A stretch of 5,184 nucleotides of DNA. It comes from an uncultured Clostridia bacterium (lineage in GTDB: Bacteria; Bacillota; Clostridia; Christensenellales; QALW01). The notes below the pieces were generated by a model. The model had not been told where the DNA came from and did no database searches. It saw nothing but the letters and a program-made list of their open reading frames with translations. A program made the translations under genes and the position numbers. Positions within the stretch are counted from its first letter, which is position 1. Every line of letters begins with the position of its first letter. This document shows positions 4,910-5,184 of the stretch, piece after piece. Location: NCBI GenBank assembly GCA_900550765.1, contig URTC01000144.1, positions 1-5,184 on the forward strand. The letters run 5' to 3'.

Positions 4910-5184
4910 TTATCCCTGGCTTCGCGCCATTCCGCAAGGATAAGCCGACGCAGACTCTGCCTCTTGGCTGCGGATACTGTGATATACACGGTATCCTCCC
5001 GCAAAATTATAACAGTTAAAACCGTTCTGCGTCAGAATCCGGCAAGCAATGTAACTGCGCAGCCCTGACTGGCACATTACATATACCGGTTTTGTTTTGT
5101 CGCTCTCTTCAAGCCTCTCCCTCAGCCTGTCAACAGGAATATTGATATCGAAGCCATCCGCATGTCCTCGGCTGTACTCTGCCT
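4910..5184 (-). CDS. C-terminal rhodanese domain, probably of a CoA-disulfide-reductase-type flavoprotein (5' end outside window)
   Basis: The last 90 residues of a protein entering from the right edge and ending at TAA 4910-4912. It reads GHADGFDINIPVDRLRERL, then KPVYVMCQSGLRSYIACRIL, then NGFNCYNFAGGYRVYHSI, which is a complete second half of a rhodanese fold. The active-site cysteine is C37 of the visible part, in the loop CQSGLR (codon 5072-5074), and carries persulfide sulfur in this family. The GHADG/INIPVD/YCQSGLRSYIA style is typical of the rhodanese domain fused to the C-terminus of FAD-dependent CoA-disulfide or polysulfide reductases in Firmicutes. The flavin domain is not in the window, so a stand-alone rhodanese remains possible. 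The tail after GGYR is longer than needed for the fold and contains a cysteine (YPCGM). No link to the sugar genes is apparent; it converges on the DUF4038 gene across two terminators. Confidence 0.85.
   Translation of the reverse strand, partial: AEYSRGHADGFDINIPVDRLRERLEESDKTKPVYVMCQSGLRSYIACRILTQNGFNCYNFAGGYRVYHSIRSQEAESASAYPCGMARSQG

Noticed and set aside
4647..4937. Small minus-strand frame (96 codons) across the convergent region
   Set aside because: It spans both terminators and the end of the rhodanese frame, so it would have to be translated through transcription stop signals; its sequence resembles nothing known.
1..5184. Insertion sequence, CRISPR array, tRNA/rRNA, riboswitch or toxin-antitoxin pair
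   Set aside because: Reading both strands showed no transposase, no regularly spaced repeats, no cloverleaf or rRNA signature, and leaders too short for a riboswitch.

Overview
The window suggests a Gram-positive, Firmicutes/Clostridia-like gut or soil bacterium. Base composition is roughly balanced, Shine-Dalgarno sequences are strong (AAGGAG, GAGGTG), there are two SigA-type promoters with 17-base spacers, and the protein families are common in carbohydrate-degrading Clostridia. No close genome can be named from the sequence alone.

Layout: (1) Bases 1-2839, minus strand, hold a three-gene operon read right to left: a GH42-like intracellular beta-galactosidase-type glycosidase, a UlaG-like metallo-beta-lactamase-fold hydrolase, and the first 59 codons of an enolase-superfamily sugar-acid dehydratase that runs off the left edge. 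Each junction is a 4-base ATGA stop/start overlap. (2) Bases 2840-3122 are a divergent control region with a strong promoter for each direction, possible operators at both start sites, and no gene. (3) Bases 3123-4748, plus strand, encode an intact DUF5060/DUF4038 (GH140-like) glycosidase without a signal peptide. (4) Bases 4749-4909 hold two terminators between convergent genes. (5) Bases 4910-5184, minus strand, are the C-terminal rhodanese domain of a protein resembling the CoA-disulfide-reductase family, probably unrelated to the sugar locus.

The most unusual point is the glycosidase gene of the operon. A 664-codon frame from an RBS-preceded ATG at 2839 to a TGA at 845-847 is held without any frameshift but is broken by three in-frame TAA codons, at codon 50 and at codons 154-155 (tandem TAATAA). 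The family's sequence continues smoothly on both sides of each break. TAA clearly acts as a terminator elsewhere in the window, so a young pseudogene, a sequencing or assembly error, or expression in pieces by reinitiation are the realistic explanations. The open 506-codon remainder (845-2365) keeps both presumed catalytic glutamates and has a weak AAGG before its ATG.

Together the genes look like a small cytoplasmic oligosaccharide-use locus: two glycosidases release a sugar, and the hydrolase/dehydratase pair would suit a lactone-to-sugar-acid-to-keto-deoxy-acid route. The substrate cannot be read from the sequence. A loose AraR-box resemblance and a partial cre-like site hint at pentose control and catabolite repression, but only weakly.
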